Origin: DATBAT01 sp036271375
GTDB taxonomy: Bacteria; Acidobacteriota; Terriglobia; Terriglobales; Acidobacteriaceae
NCBI GenBank assembly: GCA_036271375.1
Contig: DATBAT010000487.1
Coordinates: 1-33,117, forward strand
Length of the DNA stretch: 33,117 nt
Direction: 5' to 3'
Every line of letters begins with the position of its first letter. The stretch's first letter is position 1. The notes under the pieces were generated by a model, which saw only the letters and a program-made list of their open reading frames with translations, had not been told where the DNA came from and ran no database searches. The translations under genes and the position numbers were made by a program. Shown here one piece after another: positions 24,725-32,351 of this stretch.

Positions 24725-25659
24725 GGCATCTCTCCGACAATGCGGTCGCTAGTTTGCGCGACAGCGTGACGCCCGACCTTAGCGGCACCCGCTACCGCCT
24801 GATCGACGAGGCCGGACGCGGCGGTATGGGCATCGTTTACGTCGCGGAGGATGCCCTTTTACAACGCCGCGTCGCGCTCAAAGTTCTTGAAGCCGCAGAC
24901 GTAAACGCCAGCCGCCTGATGCGCGAAGCGCATGTGCTCGCCCGTCTGGAGCACCCCGGTATCGTTCCCGTTCACGATGTCGGTACGTTGCCCGATGGCC
25001 GAATTTTCTACGCCATGAAATTCGTCGAGGGGCAACGACTCGACCAGCACATCGAGCCCCAGACGTCGGTGCCGGATCGCCTGCGAATTTTTCTTCGCCT
25101 CTGCGACGCAGTAGCCTTCGCACACGCGCGAGGCATTCTGCACCGGGATATGAAGCCCGCCAATGTGATGGTTGGTCCCTTCGGAGAGGTTCTGGTTATG
25201 GATTGGGGACTGGCGAAATTATTAGACGGTATGTCCGAACCTGCTGAACCGGGTCTACTGCCAACCGGCGGCGGCACAGGTCACGGAAGTGTGCTCGGCA
25301 CCGCCGGATACATGTCCCCCGAGCAATCTCGTGGCGAAGTCGAATCTCTTGACGCCCGCAGCGATATCTTTTCGCTCGGGGCCCTCTTGCGATTCATGCT
25401 TGTCGGGAAGCCCATGCCTCGTCCGCTCGCTGCCATTTGCGGCAAAGCCTGTGCTGAAGATCGCGAAGATCGCTACGCGGCCGTCTCTGAGCTAACCCTC
25501 GACGTCTCTCGCTACCTCGATGGGCTGTCGGTCTCCGCCCACCGGGAAAGCATCTTCGACAAGATGGCTCGTTTCTATCGCCGTAACCGGTTCTTAGTCT
25601 TGCTGATAGCGGCGTACTTAGTGGTTCGTGTCGGCCTGATTTTATTTTTTAAGCGTTGA
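24721..25659 (+). CDS. membrane-anchored Ser/Thr protein kinase partner of the sigma factor
   Basis: A 312-aa Hanks-type kinase. P-loop GRGGMG at 32-37, Lys54 in VALKVL, catalytic HRD at 141-143 with Lys145 and Asn148, metal motif DWG at 161-163 (DFG in most kinases), and the APE equivalent SPE at 199-201. The C-lobe is compact: after SDIFSLGALLRFMLVG it passes directly to PRPLAAICGKACAEDREDRYAAVSELTLDVSRYLDG. One C-terminal membrane helix (about 290-310, FLVLLIAAYLVVRVGLILFF) leaves almost nothing outside the cytosol, so there is no periplasmic sensor domain. It overlaps the sigma gene by 4 nt, making the sigma factor its likely substrate. Confidence 0.9.
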   Translation: MRHLSDNAVASLRDSVTPDLSGTRYRLIDEAGRGGMGIVYVAEDALLQRRVALKVLEAADVNASRLMREAHVLARLEHPGIVPVHDVGTLPDGRIFYAMKFVEGQRLDQHIEPQTSVPDRLRIFLRLCDAVAFAHARGILHRDMKPANVMVGPFGEVLVMDWGLAKLLDGMSEPAEPGLLPTGGGTGHGSVLGTAGYMSPEQSRGEVESLDARSDIFSLGALLRFMLVGKPMPRPLAAICGKACAEDREDRYAAVSELTLDVSRYLDGLSVSAHRESIFDKMARFYRRNRFLVLLIAAYLVVRVGLILFFKR

Positions 25660-25719
25660 CTTAAAGGAATTTTGAGTTTCGTTGTAAGGAACTCCAGAAG
25701 GCAAAATTTCGGAGGCTTT

Positions 25720-26067
25720 ATGAACAAGGTTCTGCTTGGCTTGCTCGTCGGCGCGGTGCTCGGAGCGCTCGACGGAGTGACGTCGTGGCTCACGCCAGCG
25801 GTTCGACCGCAAATCGCCGGGATCATCGTCGGTTCCACCTTCAAAGGACTTATCGCCGGGGTCGCCGCCGGCATCTTCGCGCGCAAGGTGAATTCGGTGC
25901 CGCTGGGGATTCTCTTCGGCCTGGTGGTGGGCTTCATCCTGGCCTTTCTGGTCGCCTACATGCAACACGGCTACTATTTCGAGATCATTCTTCCGGGAAG
26001 CCTGGTCGGCATGATCGTGGGATATGCCACGCAACGCTATGGAACAGCGCCAGTAACCGCCCGCTAG
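25720..26067 (+). CDS. small glycine-rich integral membrane protein
   Basis: The frame opens at 25672, but ATG 25720 has GGAGG 4 nt upstream and begins MNKVLLGLLVGAVLGALDG, giving 115 aa. About three or four hydrophobic helices with regular GxxxG-type spacing are visible: LLGLLVGAVLGAL, IAGIIVGSTFKGLIAGVAAGIFA, PLGILFGLVVGFILAFLVAYM and LPGSLVGMIVGYA. No family recognised. It follows the kinase gene by 60 bp in the same orientation and may share its transcript. Confidence 0.75.
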   Translation: MNKVLLGLLVGAVLGALDGVTSWLTPAVRPQIAGIIVGSTFKGLIAGVAAGIFARKVNSVPLGILFGLVVGFILAFLVAYMQHGYYFEIILPGSLVGMIVGYATQRYGTAPVTAR

Positions 26068-26136
26068 CGAAGAGTCGGAGCAGTAGCTGCCGGAGACCTA
26101 GCGAAACTGCGTCGCTACAACACATTCCAGAGGATA

Positions 26137-26159
26137 GAGACGTTGCTTGGCAACGTCTC
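26137..26159. repeat. REP-like palindrome, GAGACGTTGC family
   Basis: Perfect 10-bp stem GAGACGTTGC / GCAACGTCTC, loop TTG. Fourth copy of the family in the window. The surrounding 326-bp gap (26068-26393) holds no other recognisable feature. Confidence 0.75.
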
Positions 26160-26393
26160 GCCACCGGCCCAGCCCCCGTCCCGCGACAGTACCGCTTTCC
26201 CCAAATAAAGCGTAGAATGGAGTCAGCAGCGAGAATGGGGCATCCCGCCCCGAAGCTCGGCTGGGCCCGGCAACACTTTCATTGGCCTGCCGCGTTCTCG
26301 CAAAAACTAGGCTTTTGTCTCGAATCACGCCTATCAAGACTTCTTGCGTTTGGAACAACTGCCCGGTTAAGTCGCGACTTCAAGGAGCCGATC

Positions 26394-26546
26394 ATGTCCG
26401 CCATCAACGGTGATAAAGCCCGCTTCAACAAGGCTCGCAAGAAGAAGATTCAAAAACGGTTAAGCAAGCACGCCATGCTCACCGCCCTCGCCAGTCCGGC
26501 CAAGCCCTCGAAGAAGACCCCTAAGCCAGAGCCTGCAGCCGTTTAG
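26394..26546 (+). CDS. 50-residue very basic small protein
   Basis: MSAINGDKARFNKARKKKIQ followed by a KR-rich segment and a Pro/Lys tail ending EPAAV. AAGGAG precedes ATG 26394 at 7-nt spacing, which supports translation. About a quarter of residues are Lys or Arg, mostly in the first half, which suggests nucleic-acid or ribosome contact; that is inference. The protein resembles, in style, the next gene product. Confidence 0.6.
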   Translation: MSAINGDKARFNKARKKKIQKRLSKHAMLTALASPAKPSKKTPKPEPAAV

Positions 26547-26634
26547 GTTTCCCCAAGTTTGCCGGCAGCCACATCCAGCCGGCTGGGGCAGTAAAGAAAG
26601 ACGAGAAGAGAAAAAGATACAGGAGGATTTGTGA

Positions 26635-26892
26635 ATGCCAAGAGGCAGATCAACCTTTACCAAGCGCCAGAAAGAACAGACCCGCCAACAGAAACAGCGT
26701 GATAAGAGTGAGCGCCGCGTTCAGCGCAAGCAGGACAAGCCGGAAGGCGGCGCCGCCGAAGTAGATGAAATGCGCGAAATGCGTGAACTAGCCGAGGCCC
26801 AGGCCGCGCTGTTCCGCATCGGGGGCGAAGACGAAGTGGAATCAGACACCGAAGATTCAACCGTCGACGAGCACCGGGGTGTAAGTCATTAA
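26635..26892 (+). CDS. 85-residue charged small protein
   Basis: Starts MPRGRSTFTKRQKEQTRQQK, an extremely basic helix-forming N-terminus, followed by an acidic C-terminus (EMREMRELAEAQAALF and GGEDEVESDTEDS). GGAGG lies 9 nt before the ATG, so expression is likely. By recollection, proteins with an RGRxTFxKRQKE start occur in several phyla as uncharacterised small proteins. The charge-split design suggests RNA or ribosome binding. Function unknown. Confidence 0.68.
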   Translation: MPRGRSTFTKRQKEQTRQQKQRDKSERRVQRKQDKPEGGAAEVDEMREMRELAEAQAALFRIGGEDEVESDTEDSTVDEHRGVSH

Positions 26893-26948
26893 GGATTTTT
26901 CGTAAAAGTTCTTGCTCCACATCTCCCAGTCAGTGGAATAGAGAAAAA

Positions 26949-27188
26949 ATGAAAAATATTAAATTCGTCGTAAAAGTAAACCGTGGGACCCGCGCCACTC
27001 AGTACGTACACCGGATGGATCGCACCCCCATCCAGATGACGCCTAACCGCAAGCTGGCGTTGATCATGGGAAGATTCACCGCCGAAGATGCCATCAAGGC
27101 CATCACCACCTCGCAATGCACTCCCGAGTTGGTGCCGGTCATGGTGACCACCAGAATGGCAGTACCCGCGGCCCGCGCTACGGCGTAA
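26949..27188 (+). CDS. 79-residue conserved-looking hypothetical protein
   Basis: MKNIKFVVKVNRGTRATQYV, then HRMDRTPIQMTPNRKLALIMGRFTAEDAIKAI, a sequence with plausible strand and helix alternation and codon use like its neighbours. The ribosome site is weak (AGAG). A strong terminator follows 8 bp after the stop, which supports it being the last gene of the small-protein cluster. No function assigned. Confidence 0.6.
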   Translation: MKNIKFVVKVNRGTRATQYVHRMDRTPIQMTPNRKLALIMGRFTAEDAIKAITTSQCTPELVPVMVTTRMAVPAARATA

Positions 27189-27195
27189 ACCAATC

Positions 27196-27236
27196 GGCCA
27201 GCAGACTAGTCTCTGCTGGCCTTTTCTCTTTAATTT
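27196..27236 (+). terminator. Rho-independent terminator of the small-protein cluster
   Basis: 10-bp stem GGCCAGCAGA / TCTGCTGGCC with a 6-nt loop, followed by TTTTCTCTTTAATTT. Confidence 0.85.
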
Positions 27237-27374
27237 CCTCCACCGCTAACGGTGTCCCCAGCCTGCGCTTAAGAATTACGAACCGCAACTCGAGACCAAA
27301 TCTCAACCCCAACTGCCACCCGAAATATCCAGCTTTCCCTTTACCATCAATACCTTAGCGACATTTTAAGGTAT

Positions 27375-27405
27375 TTGCACAGTTTCCCCTAACTTAGGAT
27401 ACAAT
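27375..27405 (+). promoter_or_regulatory. candidate promoter of the cold-shock gene
   Basis: TTGCAC (27375-27380) and TACAAT (27400-27405) are separated by 19 nt. Transcription near 27412 would give a 5' leader of about 117 nt, consistent with the long structured leaders of csp mRNAs. Nothing else was recognised in 27237-27528. Confidence 0.45.
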
Positions 27406-27528
27406 CACCACGCGATTGAATTTAGCGGTTTCTTGCTTCCCGGTAACTCCGCTCCAAAGCGTGGCCCTGCCTGCAGAACTCCAGCGATCGTTCAACGCAA
27501 CATTCAAGCTAAAGGAACAAGTACGAAT

Positions 27529-27729
27529 ATGGAAACAGGAACAGTAAAGTGGTTTAACGATGCTAAGGGCTATGGGTTCATCAGCCGCCAGAATGGCGAA
27601 GATGTTTTCGTGCATTTTTCGGCGATTCAGGCCAGCGGATTCCGCAGCCTGCAAGAGGGCCAGCAAGTTCAGTTCGACGTAGTTAAAGGCCCCAAGGGCT
27701 GGCAAGCTGAGAATGTAAAGCCGGCGTAA
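27529..27729 (+). CDS. cold-shock domain protein
   Basis: A 66-aa OB-fold RNA chaperone that binds single-stranded RNA and DNA. METGTVKWFNDAKGYGFI contains RNP1 (KGYGFI), and VFVHF is RNP2; the C-terminus ends GWQAENVKPA. The frame is open from 27433, but the upstream residues do not fit the family and ATG 27529 gives the normal CspA length. AAGGA lies about 12 nt upstream. A long leader and a strong terminator (27750-27778) make it a single-gene unit. Confidence 0.95.
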   Translation: METGTVKWFNDAKGYGFISRQNGEDVFVHFSAIQASGFRSLQEGQQVQFDVVKGPKGWQAENVKPA

Positions 27730-27749
27730 GCCACTTTTACAATCCAAAG

Positions 27750-27778
27750 AAGGGCGGCCACAAGCCGCCTTTTTTTAT
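27750..27778 (+). terminator. Rho-independent terminator of the cold-shock gene
   Basis: GGCGGC / GCCGCC core stem, extended by G-T and A-T pairs, 5-nt loop, then a run of T. It is 20 bp after the csp stop. Confidence 0.88.
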
Positions 27779-27812
27779 TGCTATCAAGGTCTCTGTTGTT
27801 AAGCTTTTGAAC

Positions 27813-30518
27813 TTACGGCTGCTGGTCGCGAATCAACACCACGTCAGAATCGATGTGCCCGCGGATAATGCCAAGCTTGGTGCCGTCGGGCGACCATCGA
27901 AAGTCGTCCGCAATTCTTTCGGATTTGAAATTGGTGAGTTGCTTGCCAGGAGAACCATCCAGATTCTGCTGCCAGAGATTGTCAACCCCGCCGCTTGCGG
28001 TGGGATAGACAACGGCCTTTCCGTCGCGGGCGAAACGGACGTTCCCGCTGCGGTCCCTCTCGAACTTCAACAGTTTTGCCGGCTGACCGCCCGCGATATC
28101 GAGCAACGCCAGGCTTTCTTCGTGTTCCCCGCTGTGCTCCAGGGTGGCAAAGGCAGCCAGTTTGCCGTCAGGGGAGATATCGAAAAAGCGGCTGGCTACG
28201 GTCAAGTCGGAGAGTTGCTGCGGGGTCCCACCGTCGATTGAAACTTTAAAGAGTTTTTGACCGCCGCGAGTGTCGATGTACAACACCCACTTTCCGTCGG
28301 GAGAGCACACGGGACTATCCTGCTCTTTTCCCTGGGAGAGTTGCTGCACGTTTCCGCCGGTCGCATCCGACCGCCAAATGGTCTGGGTGCGCAAGCCGGC
28401 ATGCAGAGCCAGGGCAAAAACAATGCGGCCATCGGGACAGGCGTTTGCCCGGCTGGGAAGCGCGCCTTGTTCGGACATGAGTGCCGTCTTCGAACCGGAC
28501 GCGAGGTCGAGCGAACTGAGCAGCGACTGCTGCTCAATGATGAGGCGGTTGTCAGGAGCCCAGGTGAAGCGCTGAATCGGGGCTCCGGTGGCAACTACCC
28601 GGAACTTCTCGTCCGCCGCCGGGCTGGCGGAAGTAACGAACAAATTCCAATGGCTCTCGTTGAGGACGCTGACCAGGGTCCTGCCGTCCGAAGAGATGTT
28701 CAGATCGGAATAGTTGTTAACGTCGCGGGTAACTGGCGCGGCTTTTCCGTCAGGGTAAGAAACGTAAATGATTTGTTTACGGGAAAAGTTAGACGACAGG
28801 TCCCGAGCCAGCACCAGCAGACCCCGTCCATTGGGCAGCCAAAGCGGACGCGACAGAATGGAACTTGCAGCGCTGAAGAAGAGATGCTGTTGTCCGGTGG
28901 TTACATCGACAGCGGTCAATCCTGTCAGGGCTTCGCCGGGCTGAACCACGAAACACACAATGCTCTTACCGTCTGGGGACCAGGTGGGGTCGTAAAGCGC
29001 GGCGGTCACCGGGCCGCTGGTCAGCACGCGCTGCGAATCCCCCTCCAGGGAGCGGATCATCAGCCGGTACTTGCCAGGGTCGGGATTATTGAAGAGAACG
29101 TAAGCGTACTCGCGGCCATCCGGGGACAGCGTGATATTCGAATCGATGTCTTTGACCAGCCGCTGCGGAGTGCCGCCGAGTACCGGCGCGCGATAAAGCA
29201 ACTCCAATTCCTGGCTGCCCGACTCACTGCGAACAAAGTAGAAATAATTTCCGTCGTTCGAGAATCGAAGTCCCAGATAGTGCACGTTCTCGGCGCCAAC
29301 CACCTGCGTGTTGCTGTTGGTAGGGACATTGCGAAGCCACAGGCCCTCTTTCCCCGCATCATTGACCACGTTAAGAATGTATTTCCCGTCGGGAGAAATC
29401 GCGGCCAGAGCGGCTTTGCCTGAGTCAGTAACTTTTGAGATGGCGATATTTTGGAAAGGCGCCGGCTTGTTTTTCGTCAGGAAGGTATAGGCGCCGTACC
29501 CGGCAGCAGCGATCAAGACAAGAATAATGATCGCAGTAACGCCGAGGCCGAGTTTGTTTTGCCGCGCGGCGGCCATGACCCTGGAACTGGAAGTGGGGGT
29601 GCTCTGTTCCAACGGAGGCGTACGGACCGCAGAGGTAGAAACACTTACCGTCCGGCTGGATTCGCTATCTCTCTTCAGCCGCCGAAGATCGCCGCGCAAA
29701 TCAGCAGCGGTCTGGTACCGCAGGTCTGCCTCTTTCTCCAACGCCTTGCCGATAATTTCTTCGAGCTTGGCCGGTAATCCCGGATTCGCCTGCGACAGCG
29801 GCGCGGGCTCACGATCCAATAGCGCCTGAAAAATCACCGCCGAAGTTTTCCCCGGAAAAGGGAGCGCACCAGTCGCCATCTGGTAAAGGACAATTCCCAG
29901 GGAAAACAAATCCGTCCGCGCGTCGAGAGCTTCACCCCGCGCCTGCTCGGGAGACATGTAAGCCACGGTTCCGACCGTGCTCCCGGGATTGGTGAGGTGG
30001 CCGGGCGCAACTTGTGTCGCCACGGTTTCCAGGGCGTGATCACGCGCGCGCGTAAGCTTGGCCAGTCCGAAGTCGAGGATCTTCGCCTGCCCCCGAGGCC
30101 CAATGAAAATGTTCGCAGGTTTGATGTCGCGATGAACAATGCCCTTGCTGTGCGCGGCATCCAGTGCATCGGCAAGTTGCGCACCGATCTCAAGCAACCG
30201 GTCTAATGCTAGTGGCCCGACGGAAAGTTTCTGATCGAGGCTTTCCCCCTCCAGCAACTCCATGGCGATGAATGACTGGTCGCCCGCGGTCTCGACCGCA
30301 TAAATCGTACAAATTCCCGGATGGTTCAACGCCGAAGCCGACCGCGCCTCCAACAAAAACCGCTCTAGCGCAGCAGCGTCGTTAGAAAGATCAGGAGGCA
30401 GAAACTTCAACGCCACCCGCCGCCCTAGCGTCACGTCTTCCGCTTCGTAGACCACGCCCATGCCACCGCTGCCTAACTGCGCCAACACGCGGTAGTGCGA
30501 AATAGTCTGGCCGACCAT
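27813..30518 (-). CDS. Ser/Thr protein kinase with C-terminal TolB-like beta-propeller
   Basis: A 901-aa receptor-type kinase. The N-terminal Hanks domain has GSGGMG at 16-21, Lys38, HRD at 129-131 and DFG at 149-151, then GTVAYMSPEQARGE, so it looks active. A Ser/Thr-rich linker leads to one membrane helix at about 324-346. The remaining 550 residues contain repeated SPDGK-type strands (SPDGKYILNV, SPDGREYAYV, SPDGKSIVCF, SPDGKWVLYI, SPDGKLAAFA, SPDGTKLGII), the pattern of TolB/WD40-like (PD40) propellers, probably periplasmic and sensing or scaffolding. This architecture is very common in Acidobacteria. Substrates unknown. Convergent with the cold-shock gene. Confidence 0.95.
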   Translation of the reverse strand: MVGQTISHYRVLAQLGSGGMGVVYEAEDVTLGRRVALKFLPPDLSNDAAALERFLLEARSASALNHPGICTIYAVETAGDQSFIAMELLEGESLDQKLSVGPLALDRLLEIGAQLADALDAAHSKGIVHRDIKPANIFIGPRGQAKILDFGLAKLTRARDHALETVATQVAPGHLTNPGSTVGTVAYMSPEQARGEALDARTDLFSLGIVLYQMATGALPFPGKTSAVIFQALLDREPAPLSQANPGLPAKLEEIIGKALEKEADLRYQTAADLRGDLRRLKRDSESSRTVSVSTSAVRTPPLEQSTPTSSSRVMAAARQNKLGLGVTAIIILVLIAAAGYGAYTFLTKNKPAPFQNIAISKVTDSGKAALAAISPDGKYILNVVNDAGKEGLWLRNVPTNSNTQVVGAENVHYLGLRFSNDGNYFYFVRSESGSQELELLYRAPVLGGTPQRLVKDIDSNITLSPDGREYAYVLFNNPDPGKYRLMIRSLEGDSQRVLTSGPVTAALYDPTWSPDGKSIVCFVVQPGEALTGLTAVDVTTGQQHLFFSAASSILSRPLWLPNGRGLLVLARDLSSNFSRKQIIYVSYPDGKAAPVTRDVNNYSDLNISSDGRTLVSVLNESHWNLFVTSASPAADEKFRVVATGAPIQRFTWAPDNRLIIEQQSLLSSLDLASGSKTALMSEQGALPSRANACPDGRIVFALALHAGLRTQTIWRSDATGGNVQQLSQGKEQDSPVCSPDGKWVLYIDTRGGQKLFKVSIDGGTPQQLSDLTVASRFFDISPDGKLAAFATLEHSGEHEESLALLDIAGGQPAKLLKFERDRSGNVRFARDGKAVVYPTASGGVDNLWQQNLDGSPGKQLTNFKSERIADDFRWSPDGTKLGIIRGHIDSDVVLIRDQQP

Positions 30519-30673
30519 GGGGAGTCCATCTTATGGAGGAAAAAGGAAAGCGGCAACTTCGCGGATACCACGGCTCTCCTCTGGGAAACTCTTTGTCCTG
30601 AGTAGTTAAAGGCTTTGCCAGTCCGGGCTCGGACGCCGCGCATGGTAAAATTCTGTAGCAGTAGATCCCCAGC

Positions 30674-30750
30674 AGGCGCGTAGCTCAGTTGGTTAGAGCG
30701 CTACCTTGACACGGTAGAGGTCGGGAGTTCGAGTCTCCCCGTGCCTACCA
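30674..30750 (+). tRNA. tRNA-Val (anticodon GAC)
   Basis: 77 nt with encoded CCA. Acceptor AGGCGCG pairs with CGTGCCT (one G-T). D arm GCTC/GAGC, anticodon stem CTACC/GGTAG around loop TTGACAC (anticodon GAC), T arm GGGAG-TTCGAGT-CTCCC. The 3' part is duplicated at 32281-32326, marking it as an integration site. Confidence 0.95.
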
Positions 30751-31040
30751 TCTTTTCAACCACTTCCGGCGAGGGGATGTCCATCGCGTCCCGGTTTGTG
30801 TCGTAGATTGTGTCGTAACCCTTCGTTTTGCCCATCTTCAGAGAGCTTCCCAAGGGTTTCGCCGAGAGAGCCTGTACTGCCTGTCTCCTCGCTTCTGAAC
30901 GAACGTGCGAATATCGGGCCAGCATTTTTTGGCTGACGTGACCGGCGATCGCCATGATCGTCTGATCCGAAACCTGGGATTCGGCCAGCTCCGTGATTGC
31001 GTGGTGACGGAGATCGGGTATCCGCAATCCAACCGAGCGC
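30701..31040 (-). pseudogene. C-terminal remnant of a tyrosine recombinase (phage-type integrase)
   Basis: Similarity begins near 31036 with GLRIPDLRHHAITELAES and continues with IAGHVSQKMLARYSHVR. This supplies the second catalytic Arg (LRHH), the GH motif and the nucleophile Tyr (RYSH), but the N-terminal DNA-binding domain and the first catalytic Arg are gone. The tail runs antisense into the tRNA-Val gene (GTGRLELPTSTVSR), a frequent feature of tRNA-targeting integrases. At about 31035 the sequence switches to a membrane-protein gene in another frame, so a deletion has joined the two. Inactive. Confidence 0.8.
30706..30751. repeat. attachment-site repeat, tRNA-proximal copy
   Basis: 46 bp from TTGACACGGTAGAGG through the CCA and one further T, inside tRNA-Val. 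It matches 32281-32326 at 44 of 46 positions. The two differences fall at T-stem positions 49 and 65. Confidence 0.85.
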
Positions 31041-31283
31041 GTAGCAAGCGTTCGCAATAAAGGCGTAGATGACAGGGCCGAGGAACATGGCAAACGGTTC
31101 TTCAAAATCGTCGCCCGGTTTTACCGCTGCTGAGCCTGCGATCAGTACAAGAAACCAGGTGATGACACCGACGACACCGACGTAGACGTTAAAATGCAGC
31201 CGACGTGCTTCCCACCATCGCACGATGTCAGTGCGCCTATATTCTGCCGCATCTTCTGTTGGCCAGCTAAGCAGCGATTCCAT
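31035..31283 (-). pseudogene. 5' part of a small membrane-protein gene, truncated by deletion
   Basis: ATG 31283 has GGGAG 6 nt upstream. The first about 83 residues include VRWWEARRLHFNVYVGVVGV and two hydrophobic helices (VGVVGVITWFLVLIAGSA and FAMFLGPVIYAFIANACYALGW), then the frame runs on through the integrase remnant out of its frame to a stop at 30756. The RRWWEARRL start followed by two helices looks like a known type of uncharacterised membrane protein that is normally longer. The fused product, if made, would have about 90 aberrant residues. Confidence 0.55.
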
Positions 31284-31324
31284 CGCCTACTCCCACTCCC
31301 AAAGAATCCTAACGCCTCGGTCAA

Positions 31325-31350
31325 TTGTTGCAAACAGGCAATTTCGCTCA
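31325..31350. repeat. 26-bp direct repeat, left copy (with 31975-32000)
   Basis: TTGTTGCAAACAGGCAATTT... here and TTGTTGTAAACAGGCAATTT... at 31975-32000 agree at 24 of 26 positions. They flank a 0.65-kb segment holding the NTF2-like gene. Confidence 0.65.
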
Positions 31351-31437
31351 CAACTCCACCAGGAGCGAAATGGCGATATTAAGCCAGTTGTCCCCAAGAA
31401 ATCTTCCAGTATTGAAATGAAAGCAACAAGGCCACGG

Positions 31438-31866
31438 TCAATGGGTTAGGCGCGCCGCGATCATCTGCCACCCCTGAGGCCTTTTCTGAAAAACGAGCGT
31501 GGCGTGAATCTCTTTCGGTTGTGGGCTGCCCGTGCTAATTACTCCTATCAGGACGGCAGTATCACCAAAGACGCGCACATTTGTTTCGCTTGGAGTCGCC
31601 CCGGCGAAACCACCCGGACCTCCGCTTTGCGGAATGATGTCATCCTTGCTCAACAATCCGCCGTCGAAGCTGCTGCCGATGAAATCATCGGCAATAATCC
31701 GTCGTAACGAAGCCGCGTCACCCTTTCCGTCCGCTGTGAGCCAATCGCGCTCTAATTGCGTTACTTGATCGTCAGGCTTAGTCGCGGTCACTTGCTGCTG
31801 AGCAACGCTCAGGGTTGCGATGACCCAAATAAAGAGAACATAAGTGATAGATCGTGTGAAAGCCAT
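31438..31866 (-). CDS. secreted SnoaL/NTF2-like (DUF4440) protein
   Basis: A 142-aa protein with signal peptide (MAFTRSITYVLFIWVIATLSVAQQQ). The mature domain has the DUF4440 pattern: helix VTQLERDWLTADGKGDAASLRRIIADDFIG, then strands NVRVFGDTAVLIGVISTG and EIHATLVFQKRPQGWQMIAARLTH, forming the cone-like NTF2 fold. Such proteins are binding proteins or small hydrolase/isomerase scaffolds; the ligand cannot be told. GGAGG precedes the ATG by 8 nt. It is the only intact gene inside the tRNA-Val element and lies between two 26-bp direct repeats. Confidence 0.85.
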   Translation of the reverse strand: MAFTRSITYVLFIWVIATLSVAQQQVTATKPDDQVTQLERDWLTADGKGDAASLRRIIADDFIGSSFDGGLLSKDDIIPQSGGPGGFAGATPSETNVRVFGDTAVLIGVISTGSPQPKEIHATLVFQKRPQGWQMIAARLTH

Positions 31867-32280
31867 GTCTTAACCTCCTGATTTCGGCTGATTGCTAAAT
31901 AGACACCGTGAGGGTTCAAAGAGTTTCCGATCTGGGCGCATTCGAGTGGTTGGATCGTTGGTATGACCGGATCGTTGTTGTAAACAGGCAATTTCACTCA
32001 TTGACCCAGCTCTCCATTTTTATTTTTTTCTGCACGCAGACGAGCACGTTTACGTGGCCGCTAGGCCGGGGTACCTCCCTGAACAATTCATGGCCCTGGC
32101 GGAAAGTTGTGTCGTAACTTGTGTCGTAACCGGCCCATCCCTGCCCATGTCGCATGATGTTGCGGCGTGTCGTTCGGTAACATGCGCAGCGAATGAGAAG
32201 TGAGCAAACCCGCATGAACATTGCTCGCTGAGACTATTCGAGCTTCTTCGGTATCACGTCATCTCGGACGGGTTCGAGAT
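31867..32280. other. gene-free part of the integrated element
   Basis: Holds the right copy of the 26-bp direct repeat (31975-32000) and the second integrase-tail-like repeat (32107-32131; minus-strand frame reads GYDTSYDT, compare GYDTIYDT in the integrase remnant). No coding region is convincing. It may be residue of a second, earlier integrase. Confidence 0.5.
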
Positions 32281-32326
32281 TTGACACGGTAGAGGTCAGG
32301 AGTTCGAGTCTCCTCGTGCCTACCAT
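32281..32326. repeat. attachment-site repeat, distal copy
   Basis: Partial tRNA-Val copy starting at the anticodon loop (TTGACACGGTAGAGGTC) and running to CCAT. Compared with the intact tRNA, position 49 is A for G and position 65 is T for C, which keeps the T-stem pair. The upstream half of a tRNA is absent, so it is not a functional gene. Confidence 0.85.
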
Positions 32327-32351
32327 TTCCCGCATCTCCTAAGATTTGAGA

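Larger units (their letters stand above)
30752..32326. mobile_element. decayed tRNA-Val-integrated element (about 1.6 kb)
   Basis: Bounded by the tRNA 3' end and its duplicate. Contents: truncated integrase, truncated membrane-protein gene, an intact NTF2-like gene between two 26-bp direct repeats, and a second copy of an integrase-tail repeat (TTGTGTCGTA...TGTGTCGTAACC at 30796-30820 and 32107-32131, 23 of 25 identical). Base composition between 31870 and 32280 is more AT-rich and gene-poor than the host. No full mobility function remains. Confidence 0.75.

Noticed and set aside
28257..29423. 388-codon open frame antisense to the propeller kinase
   Set aside because: Mirrors the SPDGK repeats of the real gene; no independent start signal or domain.
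32281..32326. Second tRNA gene
   Set aside because: Only the 3' half from the anticodon loop onward is present; the acceptor 5' strand and D arm are missing.
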